Shown: one piece after another, positions 8,349-16,879 of the stretch
Numbering within the stretch: position 1 is the stretch's first letter
Layout: each line of letters begins with the position of its first letter
Source of the DNA: Bacteroidales bacterium 52_46
Lineage (GTDB): Bacteria; Bacteroidota; Bacteroidia; Bacteroidales; Muribaculaceae
Length of the DNA: 64,000 nt
NCBI GenBank assembly: GCA_001915385.1
Contig: MNQK01000027.1
Location: forward strand, 150,153 to 214,152
Direction of reading: 5' to 3'
Notes under the pieces: model-generated
The model's database searches: none
What the model was told of the DNA's origin: nothing
The model's input: only the letters and a program-made list of their open reading frames with translations
Position numbers and translations under genes: made by a program

Positions 8349-11300
8349 ATGGATTTTAGTGGTATTGCTTCAAGTTTTGTGATCTCGCTGATTGCCGGTT
8401 TAGGTAATTCGGTGATCGACCGCGTTATGGATAATCAATCGCTTGAAAAGCGTATTAATGTATGCTTCCGCAAGGCCGTGGACCGGTGGGATGTAGCCGA
8501 AGATATCAAGGATGGTGTCAAGATTAAGGAGCTTGAGCATTTCTTAGCTCTCGAAAAGTATTTCAAAAATCCAGCAAAAGGAATCAACCCGAAGCTTGGC
8601 GAATTGCTCAGGCTATGGATTGATGAATTACGCAATGATCAGATTTGTTATGACTTTATTATTGAAACCAAGACCGATATTCTGAACTGCAAGTTTGATG
8701 ATGCTCAAAGGTTGCTTAAAGAGTCGGTACTCTCTTCTTTAGGTGAGATCCACGATAATAATCAGCAACTCTTAGCAGGTCAGGATAAGCTGTTTGCTGG
8801 TCAGAAGACTATTTCCGATGGATTGGAAAAATTATTGGAACCGAAGAATCTCATTCCCGCAGTGAAGCAGGATTCAGGGGTAGCTGTATATGTGAACCAG
8901 AACTGTGGCATTATCAATGTCAATATTCCTAAGGAGTCCCATGTCGAGGATATAGAGAAGGCTTTTAATGACATGTCGCCACTGAAGCATGAGTTCCCCT
9001 CTATCAAGCCGGAAATAAAACGGAAAGAAGAAGAGCAGATTATCAATTGGATTGAAGCTGCAGCCGATAAGGAGGGACCCAAACGAGTGGGGTTTATTGT
9101 AGGAGCGCCCGGCATAGGCAAGACTGCACTGACAAATGTTGTATATAATCGTCTTAAGAATCATCAGGATTATGTAGTATGGGGTTTCAAAGTTGATTTG
9201 GTGAAGTTTGACGATATTTCCGACATTGAGAACAAGATGCGCATCCACATTAGTTTGGTAGAAGCCGTGCGGCGGTGTGCGGCGGTGAAGAAACGAGTGG
9301 TGGTAATAGTCGACCAGATTGACGCTCTGTCACTGTCGCTATCGTCCGACCGTTCGCCGCTGTCATCGATTGCAACATTCATTAAAGATATCAGCCGTAT
9401 ATCAAACGTCAGAGTATTGGTGTCATGCCGCGAGTTTGACCTTGAGTACGACAGCACTCTCAGCTCCATATATTCTTATTCGTTCGGTGCTGAGAAATGG
9501 CATATCAATCGGTTCAGTGCCGACGAAGTGAAGCAGGTGCTCCTACAGAATGGTGTGCCGTCAGAGATGAGCGCACAGGACCTTGAGGCTTTGGGCACCC
9601 CCCAGATGCTGGAGGCTTTTCTGAAAGTCAAATCGCTGAATCTACCCTGTGGGTCAGAACCAGCCTCGCTCAACTTCAATTCTCTATATGATGTCCTCTG
9701 GGACGAGCACATCATGAAGGCCAAGAGTCACAACACCGACAGTAATAGGCTTTTGGCTTGTATCGATATGGTTGTGGATGCGATGCATGCCGAACAGAAA
9801 ATCAGCATCCCTTCCGCACGAATAGAATCAAAATATTCAAATGAGGTTAGCTATCTATGTACCGAAGGGTTTCTGCGTAAATCGGAACATCAACTACAAT
9901 TCACCCACCAGACATGGTTCGATTATGCCTATGCCCGCAGGTTCTGTGACACCCACAAGCAGATTATTGATGAACTTCAGGGTAAGCATCAGGGCCTCTT
10001 TGTGCGTTCGCAGGTTAATTCTGTAATGACCTATCTGCGCACACACGACCACAGTGACTATGTCTTCACCCTGAAGAAGATTTTATTTGATGTGGGCGCA
10101 GACGGAAAGCCTTCAATCCGTTTCCATCTTAAATCACTTGCACTGTCTGGACTTTTCTACCAACCCAATCCCAAACCTGCCGAGAAAAGGCTTGTCGAAA
10201 TAATACTCTCAACGGAAAACTCGTTAGGAATGGTGGCTCTTAAAGCTGTTAATACGCCGGAATGGGCGGATGTAGTGTTGTCGGCACTTCAGAAATATGA
10301 TGAATGGAGTGCAAGCCCGAAAGCCTACCGCGCTGCGTTTCTCGACAATCTTAGCGCATTAGAATTTAATTATTCCGACTATTTTTTCAGCGCCATGAGA
10401 GAGTTGCTGAATGTCTGTAGCGAAGATGAGATAGAAGCAGTAATGTCGCAGCTATATTTCCGGAACATCACGTCTCCTCCCGTCAAGACCTATGCATTCT
10501 ACACTGAACTAGTAAAACGCTATCCCGATAAGATATACGCGTCACTATTGGCAAACATGGTCAGTGAATATCCCGATTTTGTTGCCGCTGAGATGGTCAA
10601 AGCCATCAGGCTGATTGTGGCAAACCGCAAATCACAATATACTTCGCATTTCGGTGCTGACCATGAACTCAATGAAGTATTCAAGCTGCTCGAGCAAAGT
10701 AAACCCGATACGGCTCTGTCCATGTGCATTGAAGCTCTCAATTGTATCTCGGAAGACACGGCATGGGAAGTGCAACTGCGGGATGTTAAAACAAGCAAGC
10801 TATTCCACGAGTATGTCCGTAATTTAAATCCGGACATGGATTATGAACTGCCGGATTTCCTCTTCAACCACATCATAAATACATTGAAACGACGACTCGA
10901 TGTCGGCGAAGATATCACAACATATCTGCATATTCTCATCGACTCCAGGATTGAGCCGATGGTATATGCCGGGCTTTGTGTTCTCGCTGATAATCCGAGT
11001 TTGTTCAAAGATATAGCATACGATACGCTCATAAACAGTGAATTCATCAACGACACAACTTCCTGGGTAGAATATGGCATTTGCAATGTGCTGAGAGTTA
11101 CATTCCCTGAGTTCGATGCGGCGCATCAGAAGGCGGTTGTCAATGCTATCATGAAGGTCAATAACCCAATGGACACCAAAATATGCTATGAGAAGAATTT
11201 GAAAAATCGACTTGAATATGGGAATCCACTCACATATGAAGGTCTGCATCGGGGCACTTTGCTTAATGCAATTGATGAGAACATACTTAAGAAGATCTCG

Positions 11301-12791
11301 TTAGAAGCCTTCCATGAATTGGGTAGACTGCGCAGAAAATTCAAGAGTCTGGATAACCACCGACCCTGTTCAATGCAGACATTCTGCGGTTGGCAGTCGT
11401 TAGAGCAATCAGCCATTACGCATATGTCGCTCGATGCCTGGCGCACATCGATGCAGACATACAATACGAACAATCACATAGATTTTGAGACTCCAACTCT
11501 TACCGGGCAGGCAAATGTATTCAAGAATGAAGTCACACATAATCCGGACAAGTTCTTCAAGTTTATTATTGATATTATAGACGACGATGACATTATGATG
11601 GATTACCCTATAGCTGGGTTGCATGGCCTACTCGATGCTGAACGGTTAGATCTCGCAGAGCAAGTAATGATTGAAATTGTAAAATGGATTGGGAATAATC
11701 TTGAGCGCACCGACCGTAATTTTACCGTTCATTCACTACTCTTCGCTTTTACGGATAGAATTCCCAATAAAGTTTTACCGCAGGTCTTTTTTGATTTCCT
11801 TTGCCGCGTTGTATGTGAGAAGGATGACCGCAACGATGCTACAAACCTAAATGAAGGTCGTATTGAAATAGACGCAATAAACCGCACACGTGGTCACGCT
11901 GCCTATAATCTTGTAGAGTGTCAGCAATATCCGCAATATTCGTCAAGGATATTTGATATTCTTGAACAAATATCGCCAACTGCCAACGTAACAACTCGTG
12001 CCGCAATTCTACTGAATTTCGCGTTGCTCAATAATATCGACAAAAACCGTAGTGTGAAGCTATTCAAAGTTCTCACAGCGGACTATGACCCAAGACTGAT
12101 GGCGATGCCGCTACATAATCTGAATCCATTGCTCTACTATATTAATTATGCTATAGATGAGCTGATTGACTATTTTGAGCATGCAATAACAACATCTGGC
12201 GGTCGTAAGACAGCATCGGTAATATTATGGCTCGCGTGGTACCGCCATCAGAACAAGATGGCGAAAGACATTCTAGACAGGGCCGTTAAGAATATTGATG
12301 CTCAGGTGGCACTGATTACATTCTTCGTGCAGCAGAACATGTATGAAGCTACGGCCATTGATTACATTTTGCAGTTTGTAGATGTCGATGAGCCATCGAC
12401 TGAATTAGCACAGAGCTTTGATACGTTGTTCCGGCATCTGCCGGCAAAAAAGAATGCTGCGTGGGAAATGGTCAGGAAATATGCAGGCTCAAAGATGGTT
12501 CTCCTGCAATGCGAGGGATATCTTGCTTTCCTCAATAAATTAGCGGCTATTAATCCCGAGCTTACGCTGGAATGCATAACCCGATGTGCCGCCGTGGTAC
12601 CGTCCAATACCCGTGCTATTGAAGCCGTAACTGATGTTGTGCTAAAGACTTATAACAGCATCCGCAAATATGACGATCCCGAAATGCGCCCCGAATTAGA
12701 ACAGGCCATGGATATTCTTGATAAAGTAATCGAGCAGAACCACGGCTTTGCCAACATAAAAAAATTCATCCATCAGCTCGACAATGATTGA
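8349..12791 (+). CDS. Large STAND/NLR-like P-loop ATPase, probable phage-defence sensor
   Basis: The protein has about 1480 residues from the ATG at 8349. An in-frame ATG at 8298 is less likely because it adds a hydrophobic leader unlike the domain that follows. Order of parts: a helical N-terminal region (1-135); a Gln/Leu-rich coiled segment (about 140-170); a short motif VYVNQNCGIINVNI (about 180-193); a NACHT-like NTPase with Walker A GAPGIGKT (252-259), Walker B VVVIVDQID (317-325) and a Sensor-like SCREFD (about 359-364); a winged-helix region ending near FTHQTWFDYAYA (about 518); and a roughly 950-residue alpha-helical repeat region. This is the sensor architecture of STAND antiphage proteins such as Avs and bNACHT. 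No catalytic effector domain is fused. The TIR gene downstream overlaps by eight bases and probably supplies it. The exact subfamily is not recognised. Confidence 0.8.
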   Translation: MDFSGIASSFVISLIAGLGNSVIDRVMDNQSLEKRINVCFRKAVDRWDVAEDIKDGVKIKELEHFLALEKYFKNPAKGINPKLGELLRLWIDELRNDQICYDFIIETKTDILNCKFDDAQRLLKESVLSSLGEIHDNNQQLLAGQDKLFAGQKTISDGLEKLLEPKNLIPAVKQDSGVAVYVNQNCGIINVNIPKESHVEDIEKAFNDMSPLKHEFPSIKPEIKRKEEEQIINWIEAAADKEGPKRVGFIVGAPGIGKTALTNVVYNRLKNHQDYVVWGFKVDLVKFDDISDIENKMRIHISLVEAVRRCAAVKKRVVVIVDQIDALSLSLSSDRSPLSSIATFIKDISRISNVRVLVSCREFDLEYDSTLSSIYSYSFGAEKWHINRFSADEVKQVLLQNGVPSEMSAQDLEALGTPQMLEAFLKVKSLNLPCGSEPASLNFNSLYDVLWDEHIMKAKSHNTDSNRLLACIDMVVDAMHAEQKISIPSARIESKYSNEVSYLCTEGFLRKSEHQLQFTHQTWFDYAYARRFCDTHKQIIDELQGKHQGLFVRSQVNSVMTYLRTHDHSDYVFTLKKILFDVGADGKPSIRFHLKSLALSGLFYQPNPKPAEKRLVEIILSTENSLGMVALKAVNTPEWADVVLSALQKYDEWSASPKAYRAAFLDNLSALEFNYSDYFFSAMRELLNVCSEDEIEAVMSQLYFRNITSPPVKTYAFYTELVKRYPDKIYASLLANMVSEYPDFVAAEMVKAIRLIVANRKSQYTSHFGADHELNEVFKLLEQSKPDTALSMCIEALNCISEDTAWEVQLRDVKTSKLFHEYVRNLNPDMDYELPDFLFNHIINTLKRRLDVGEDITTYLHILIDSRIEPMVYAGLCVLADNPSLFKDIAYDTLINSEFINDTTSWVEYGICNVLRVTFPEFDAAHQKAVVNAIMKVNNPMDTKICYEKNLKNRLEYGNPLTYEGLHRGTLLNAIDENILKKISLEAFHELGRLRRKFKSLDNHRPCSMQTFCGWQSLEQSAITHMSLDAWRTSMQTYNTNNHIDFETPTLTGQANVFKNEVTHNPDKFFKFIIDIIDDDDIMMDYPIAGLHGLLDAERLDLAEQVMIEIVKWIGNNLERTDRNFTVHSLLFAFTDRIPNKVLPQVFFDFLCRVVCEKDDRNDATNLNEGRIEIDAINRTRGHAAYNLVECQQYPQYSSRIFDILEQISPTANVTTRAAILLNFALLNNIDKNRSVKLFKVLTADYDPRLMAMPLHNLNPLLYYINYAIDELIDYFEHAITTSGGRKTASVILWLAWYRHQNKMAKDILDRAVKNIDAQVALITFFVQQNMYEATAIDYILQFVDVDEPSTELAQSFDTLFRHLPAKKNAAWEMVRKYAGSKMVLLQCEGYLAFLNKLAAINPELTLECITRCAAVVPSNTRAIEAVTDVVLKTYNSIRKYDDPEMRPELEQAMDILDKVIEQNHGFANIKKFIHQLDND

Positions 12792-13920
12792 CGGCAAGAC
12801 ATACTTAACTCTTCGTCAGTCACTCGAACTGCTATGGCGTCAAGGGGGAATCTTCATGATTGATTCCATCCTAAGTAATGCTCATGTTGAAGAATACTGT
12901 AACAATGAGGGTATTCAATATATACCAGTCAGCATCAATTCATGGAGTAAATCTTTATTGCAGATACTCAACGACAGCGGCGCCTTCCAGAATATTGACT
13001 TTGGCATTTTTCTTGCTAAGCATCAACAAGAAGAGGATGCTTTAGTCAATATCTTTGCAATGTTGGGGAAAAAGCGCAGAATATTGCTTCATTTCGAGGC
13101 CAATGATTACTTTCCGATGCATCAGGGCGGAATGAGAGCTCTTTATAACGCTCTCATTCCCCTCAGAGGTTCAATTGCGGCTATATGCATCCACGACTCA
13201 TACAATAACTCCATGGTAAAAAGAATCAATTTAACCTTTATGAATAAAATAGTTTACGTCAGCTACAAGCACAATGAAGCTACCGACAGCCGTATTCAGG
13301 CGATTATCAATGGCCTGGTAACTAATCATATCAATTATTCCATTGACAAGGAACATGTGGGATATCGCGATAGTATCCGCAAATACGAGGAAGAAATAGG
13401 TCAAGGCGCGAGAATAATAGTAGTCATTACAGACGACTATTTGGAATCGCCTCACTGCATGTACGAACTCACGCAAATATGGAAAAATAAGAATGTCAAG
13501 GAACGAGTGTTCCCGATAATAGACATAGAAAAATATCCTCGGGATTCAGAAGGTTTGCTCAAGTCTAAAGCATACTGGACAAATGAACGATCAAAAAAAT
13601 GCGCATTACTTGCTAAGGAAACCGGAAGCATTGAACTGCTTCAACGAGAACTCGCTGACATCAACGACATCATAGACAACATAAATAACGTCTGGACTTA
13701 TATTCACGATATCAATAGTCTTGACATGATGACTTTGACTAAGGATAACGCACAATACCTGATGGATCAGATTAAGGAATCGTTTGCAACCGAAAAAGCA
13801 GGCACAAACCTGCAGACAAACAATCTTACGGATATCAACGGCACTTCACCTTATGTTGCTCAGAATGGAAACACAAATCTAAATATCGGCAACAATTATG
13901 GCATCATCAACCTCAGATAA
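12784..13920 (+). CDS. TIR-domain effector protein with C-terminal Asn/Gly-rich tail motif
   Basis: 378 residues. Residues about 155-240 form a TIR domain: VYVSYKHN strand, DSIRKYEEEIGQG, IIVVITDDYLESPHCMYEL, with Glu228 in the SPHCMYEL helix at the position of the catalytic glutamate of NAD-cleaving TIRs. Residues 1-150 form an alpha/beta region that I do not recognise. After a helical linker the protein ends in NTNLNIGNNYGIINLR, which resembles the motif just before the NTPase domain of the partner ATPase. The start overlaps the ATPase stop by eight bases, implying coupled translation and a joint complex. By family knowledge, bacterial TIRs degrade NAD+ or make signalling nucleotides to abort infection. 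Which one applies here is unknown. Confidence 0.85.
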   Translation: MIDGKTYLTLRQSLELLWRQGGIFMIDSILSNAHVEEYCNNEGIQYIPVSINSWSKSLLQILNDSGAFQNIDFGIFLAKHQQEEDALVNIFAMLGKKRRILLHFEANDYFPMHQGGMRALYNALIPLRGSIAAICIHDSYNNSMVKRINLTFMNKIVYVSYKHNEATDSRIQAIINGLVTNHINYSIDKEHVGYRDSIRKYEEEIGQGARIIVVITDDYLESPHCMYELTQIWKNKNVKERVFPIIDIEKYPRDSEGLLKSKAYWTNERSKKCALLAKETGSIELLQRELADINDIIDNINNVWTYIHDINSLDMMTLTKDNAQYLMDQIKESFATEKAGTNLQTNNLTDINGTSPYVAQNGNTNLNIGNNYGIINLR

Positions 13921-14039
13921 ACCATTACTTGACAAGCGGGTAGACAATAACTAAAAGACAAATATCATACTGAATATGGAGATCTCCTCCCTTAATTGTA
14001 AAACCTAAAATAATTTATTTGCACTTCTTGGAAGAATAA

Positions 14040-14954
14040 ATGAAGCACCTTTATATCATTGGGAACGGCTTCGACATTTTTACGGGCCTTCATACAAGCT
14101 ATGCGAATTTTAAGGGATGGCTTGAGCGCGAATATGTTTTTGTATATGAAAATATGAAAGCTGCTTATAACATGGATGGCGAATGGTGGAATGATTTTGA
14201 AGTGAATCTTGGAGAACTTAACGTACACCAGTTTGTCAGTAATTTTACGCCACCTGAGAAATCTAAAGAAGAAATCATTCGACAAATTGAAGAACGGAGA
14301 ATACAACAACAATTTAACGAATCACATCCGAATCTTCATTATGAGTCTCCATGTGCAAATCGGCTCCGGGGATTATTAGATATTTTGCAATATTGTTTTG
14401 AGAGATGGGTTGATGATTGCCAAAAAATGATTACCGACCCCATATACACTCATATTGAAAAAGATGATTCATACTATATCAATTTCAATTATACTGATAC
14501 TCTTGAGTGGCTGTATGAGATTCCCGATGAAAGGGTGTTACATATCCATGGGAGAGCATCTAAACACGATAGGTTGATATTTGGACATAATAAATATCTT
14601 CATGGAGAAACAAATGATGGAATTGATGTAGATCAGACCTGCATGGAGTTGTCTCGGTATCAAAAGAATCCATTTGAGTATATCTTTAAGCATCGAGACT
14701 TACCGAATATACTTTCACAAGTGGAATTTGTTCATGTCTATGGGCTTTCGCTTTCCCCAGTCGATGAAGACTACATTGATTGGATTGAGAAGAATACGCC
14801 TCAGGATTGCAAATGGGAATTCAGCTGGTTTACAGAAAAGGATAAGCTCCGACTTGAAAAGTTCGTACTTAATCATTGGCGTATAAAAGACCGATACAGA
14901 TTGATGCAATTAGAGCCCATCAATAAAGAAGGAATAAAAAACGGAGAGCAGTAG
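14040..14954 (+). CDS. AbiH family abortive-infection protein
   Basis: 304 residues opening with MKHLYIIGNGFDIFTGLHTSYANF, the hallmark N-terminus of AbiH (IIGNGFDxxxGxxTxY). The central VLHIHGRASKHDRLIFGH and the late FVHVYGLSLSPVDEDYIDWI are the other conserved AbiH blocks. AbiH was defined as a lactococcal abortive-infection factor and its biochemistry is unsettled. It sits 119 bases after the TIR gene on the same strand, with a near-consensus TTTATTTG -7 box at about 14014-14021. It may therefore be a separate module of one defence island rather than a third component of the ATPase-TIR pair. Length is typical of the family. Confidence 0.88.
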   Translation: MKHLYIIGNGFDIFTGLHTSYANFKGWLEREYVFVYENMKAAYNMDGEWWNDFEVNLGELNVHQFVSNFTPPEKSKEEIIRQIEERRIQQQFNESHPNLHYESPCANRLRGLLDILQYCFERWVDDCQKMITDPIYTHIEKDDSYYINFNYTDTLEWLYEIPDERVLHIHGRASKHDRLIFGHNKYLHGETNDGIDVDQTCMELSRYQKNPFEYIFKHRDLPNILSQVEFVHVYGLSLSPVDEDYIDWIEKNTPQDCKWEFSWFTEKDKLRLEKFVLNHWRIKDRYRLMQLEPINKEGIKNGEQ

Positions 14955-15375
14955 CGTTTTATCGCCTTTTATAGCAAAGTTTGTTTGTGCGCTAAACGGT
15001 AAAATGGCATAAAACGCTGACAATCAAGTGCTCCAGCTCTTTTCAACGAGAACGAGTACTAAGCATCGATTTACACAATCAACAATCTAATAATCAGCCA
15101 TATAAACAATGGAAATTTGTTTGTAGGGCTGATATTTTTATACTATATAGTGGTGTTTTATCGCCTCAGATGGTAAAATTTGTTTGTATTTGGGCAGCAA
15201 AATCTGCTATTGTTTGTATATAATCCGATCCAACAAATATTAGTGGGAATATAGATTGCCCAATCGGAACTTTTAAGGGAGCTAAGCAACTTTTTATGGT
15301 TGCGAATGATAAATGCAACCTATTTTAGTTGCCCATTTCAGTGGAAATGCTTATATTTACACAAAATTTAAGAAT
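14955..15375. repeat. Non-coding 421 bp with a long imperfect hairpin and iterated TTTGTTTGT motifs
   Basis: No gene is visible. Bases 14954-15017 form a long imperfect palindrome: GCGTTTTAT pairs with ATAAAACGC, GCC with GGC, TTTTA with TAAAA and TAGC with GCTA, leaving a 15-base loop, one single-base mismatch and a five-base bulge. Part of it, GTTTTATCGCC, recurs at 15155-15165 with a second TTTTA...TAAAA pairing. A motif close to AAATTTGTTTGTA occurs at 14976-14989, 15113-15126 and 15176-15190, with a weaker copy at 15211-15222. The arrangement resembles a recombination or protein-binding site. It does not fit the attC R'/R'' consensus by eye. Confidence 0.5.
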
Positions 15376-16017
15376 ATGAAAATTGGAGCGATAATAACTG
15401 GCGATATTGTGGATTCCACAAAAATGGCTACAGAGGAGCGCAAATCAATGTTGCTTATGCTGCAATCCCTACCGGAATTGCTGTCGACATTTACAAAAAT
15501 CGATTTAGAAATTTTTCGTGGGGACAGCTTTCAGATTAGGGTTTTGGACCCCATTGATTCATTAAAGGTTGCGCTCGCCATACGCGCCCATATCCGTTCC
15601 TTTAAGTTTGCCGAGCACAACCGCCAATGGGATGCCCGCATGGCAATTGGTGTCGGAACTGTGGAATTTGAAAATAGCACTATTGCAACGAGTGACGGCG
15701 AGGCGTATCGTTCCTCCGGCAGGAGGCTTGATTCCATTGGTAAGTATCGGCTTACAATAGAAACGCCTTGGAAAGAGGTAAACAAAGAGTTGCGAGTCTC
15801 GACTGCTTTTGCCGACGACATCATTTCCGGATGGACCCAGAGCCAAAGCCGAGTCATTTTTCAAAGCTTGACTACCAGTCTCACTCATGCCGAAATAGGG
15901 AGTATACTCGGAATTACTCGGCAGATGGTTGACAAGGCACTGAGAGCAGGTAAGGAAGATTTAATAAATTTGTATATCAACAGATTTGAGGAACTGATTA
16001 AGGAACGACTCGGATGA
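15376..16017 (+). CDS. SatD family protein
   Basis: 213 residues from MKIGAIITGDIVDSTKM at 15376, which is the SatD-type start. A longer open frame from 15313 adds an unrelated leader and would place the promoter-like TATATTTAC inside the gene. The middle resembles nucleotide-cyclase-fold SatD proteins. The C-terminus (HAEIGSILGITRQMVDKAL) is a helix-turn-helix, so DNA binding is plausible. SatD was named from a Streptococcus mutans acid-tolerance locus and its molecular function is unclear. The stop overlaps the next gene's ATG (ATGA at 16014-16017). SatD next to a DUF3307 membrane protein is a recurrent pair in Bacteroidetes. Confidence 0.75.
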   Translation: MKIGAIITGDIVDSTKMATEERKSMLLMLQSLPELLSTFTKIDLEIFRGDSFQIRVLDPIDSLKVALAIRAHIRSFKFAEHNRQWDARMAIGVGTVEFENSTIATSDGEAYRSSGRRLDSIGKYRLTIETPWKEVNKELRVSTAFADDIISGWTQSQSRVIFQSLTTSLTHAEIGSILGITRQMVDKALRAGKEDLINLYINRFEELIKERLG

Positions 16018-16747
16018 ATACAATCATACTCATAAAACTTATTGCGGCACATCTGACTGGAGATTTTCTTCTCCAGAGTGACAGAATGTGTGTGTAGATA
16101 AATTCTCAAACAATTCCAAAGCAAAATACAAAGCCCCCGTTCTTCATTCCTTGGTTCAGGCAGCTTTGGCATACGTTTTCGTTGCTCGATGGAACTACTG
16201 GATTATACCGGTAGTGATTGGTGTAAGCCATTTTGCAATAGATCTGGTTAAAACAATGTGCAAGAGGAAAGGCTTTATCAGTCTTATATGGGACCAGCTT
16301 GCACATTTCTGCGTCACAATTGGCTTGTGGTGGTTCGCTTTTGCAGGTATGCCTCAATTTGATATAGCCGATGAAATCGTGTCTTCAAATTTCTGGCTCA
16401 TCGCTACGGCATACATCGCAGTGCTTGCACCGACCTCCATTTTGATAAAGTCCTTTATTGAATATGAAAAATGGATGCCATCCGAAACTTCATCGCAAGG
16501 CTTACCCAACGCCGGCAAGTGGATTGGATATCTGGAAAGGATACTGATTCTGACCTTCATATTCACAGATAATATAGAAGGAATAGGATTCTTATTGGCG
16601 GCGAAATCAGTTTTCCGTTTCGGAGAACTGAACAAAGCCAAAGATATTAAGATTACAGAATATGTACTCATCGGCACATTCGCCAGTTTCACGATTGCCA
16701 TATTGATTGGTTTCGGTATCAACTGGCTCATTGGCATGAATTTTTAA
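16014..16747 (+). pseudogene. DUF3307 membrane protein, frameshifted at a TG dinucleotide run
   Basis: The ATG at 16014 overlaps the SatD stop and starts MNTIILIKLIAAHLTGDFLLQSDRM, the typical DUF3307 beginning (HLxGDFLLQ). That frame hits TAG at 16092-16094. The remaining protein, with several membrane segments, continues in another frame from about 16088 to 16747. The break lies in TGTGTGTGT (16087-16095). Removing one TG restores a continuous frame reading RMCVDKFSNNSK. This is a classic slipped-strand site, so phase variation, a fixed pseudogene or a read error are all possible. A GTG at 16088 could start a truncated product. Confidence 0.75.
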
Positions 16748-16853
16748 TAACGCGATATAGATATAGAATTACTTTTTCTCATAGAAGACGAATATCATCT
16801 GATTTAACATGTATTAACTTTGATATGCCACGTTTTTTGCACATATTGAGCCG

Positions 16854-16861
16854 TATCTTTG
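16854..16861 (+). promoter_or_regulatory. -7 box for the DUF1848 gene
   Basis: TATCTTTG matches TAnnTTTG. A TTTTTTG run lies at 16833-16839 but is somewhat close for a -33 box. The predicted start site near 16868 excludes the upstream in-frame ATG at 16859 and supports translation from 16880. Confidence 0.5.
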
Positions 16862-16879
16862 TGCATCAACAATTCCACC

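Noticed and set aside
14954..15017. Integron attC site
   Set aside because: The hairpin has an attC-like shape with a bulge, but the ends do not match the RYYYAAC/GTTRRRY core and no integrase or cassette array is visible.
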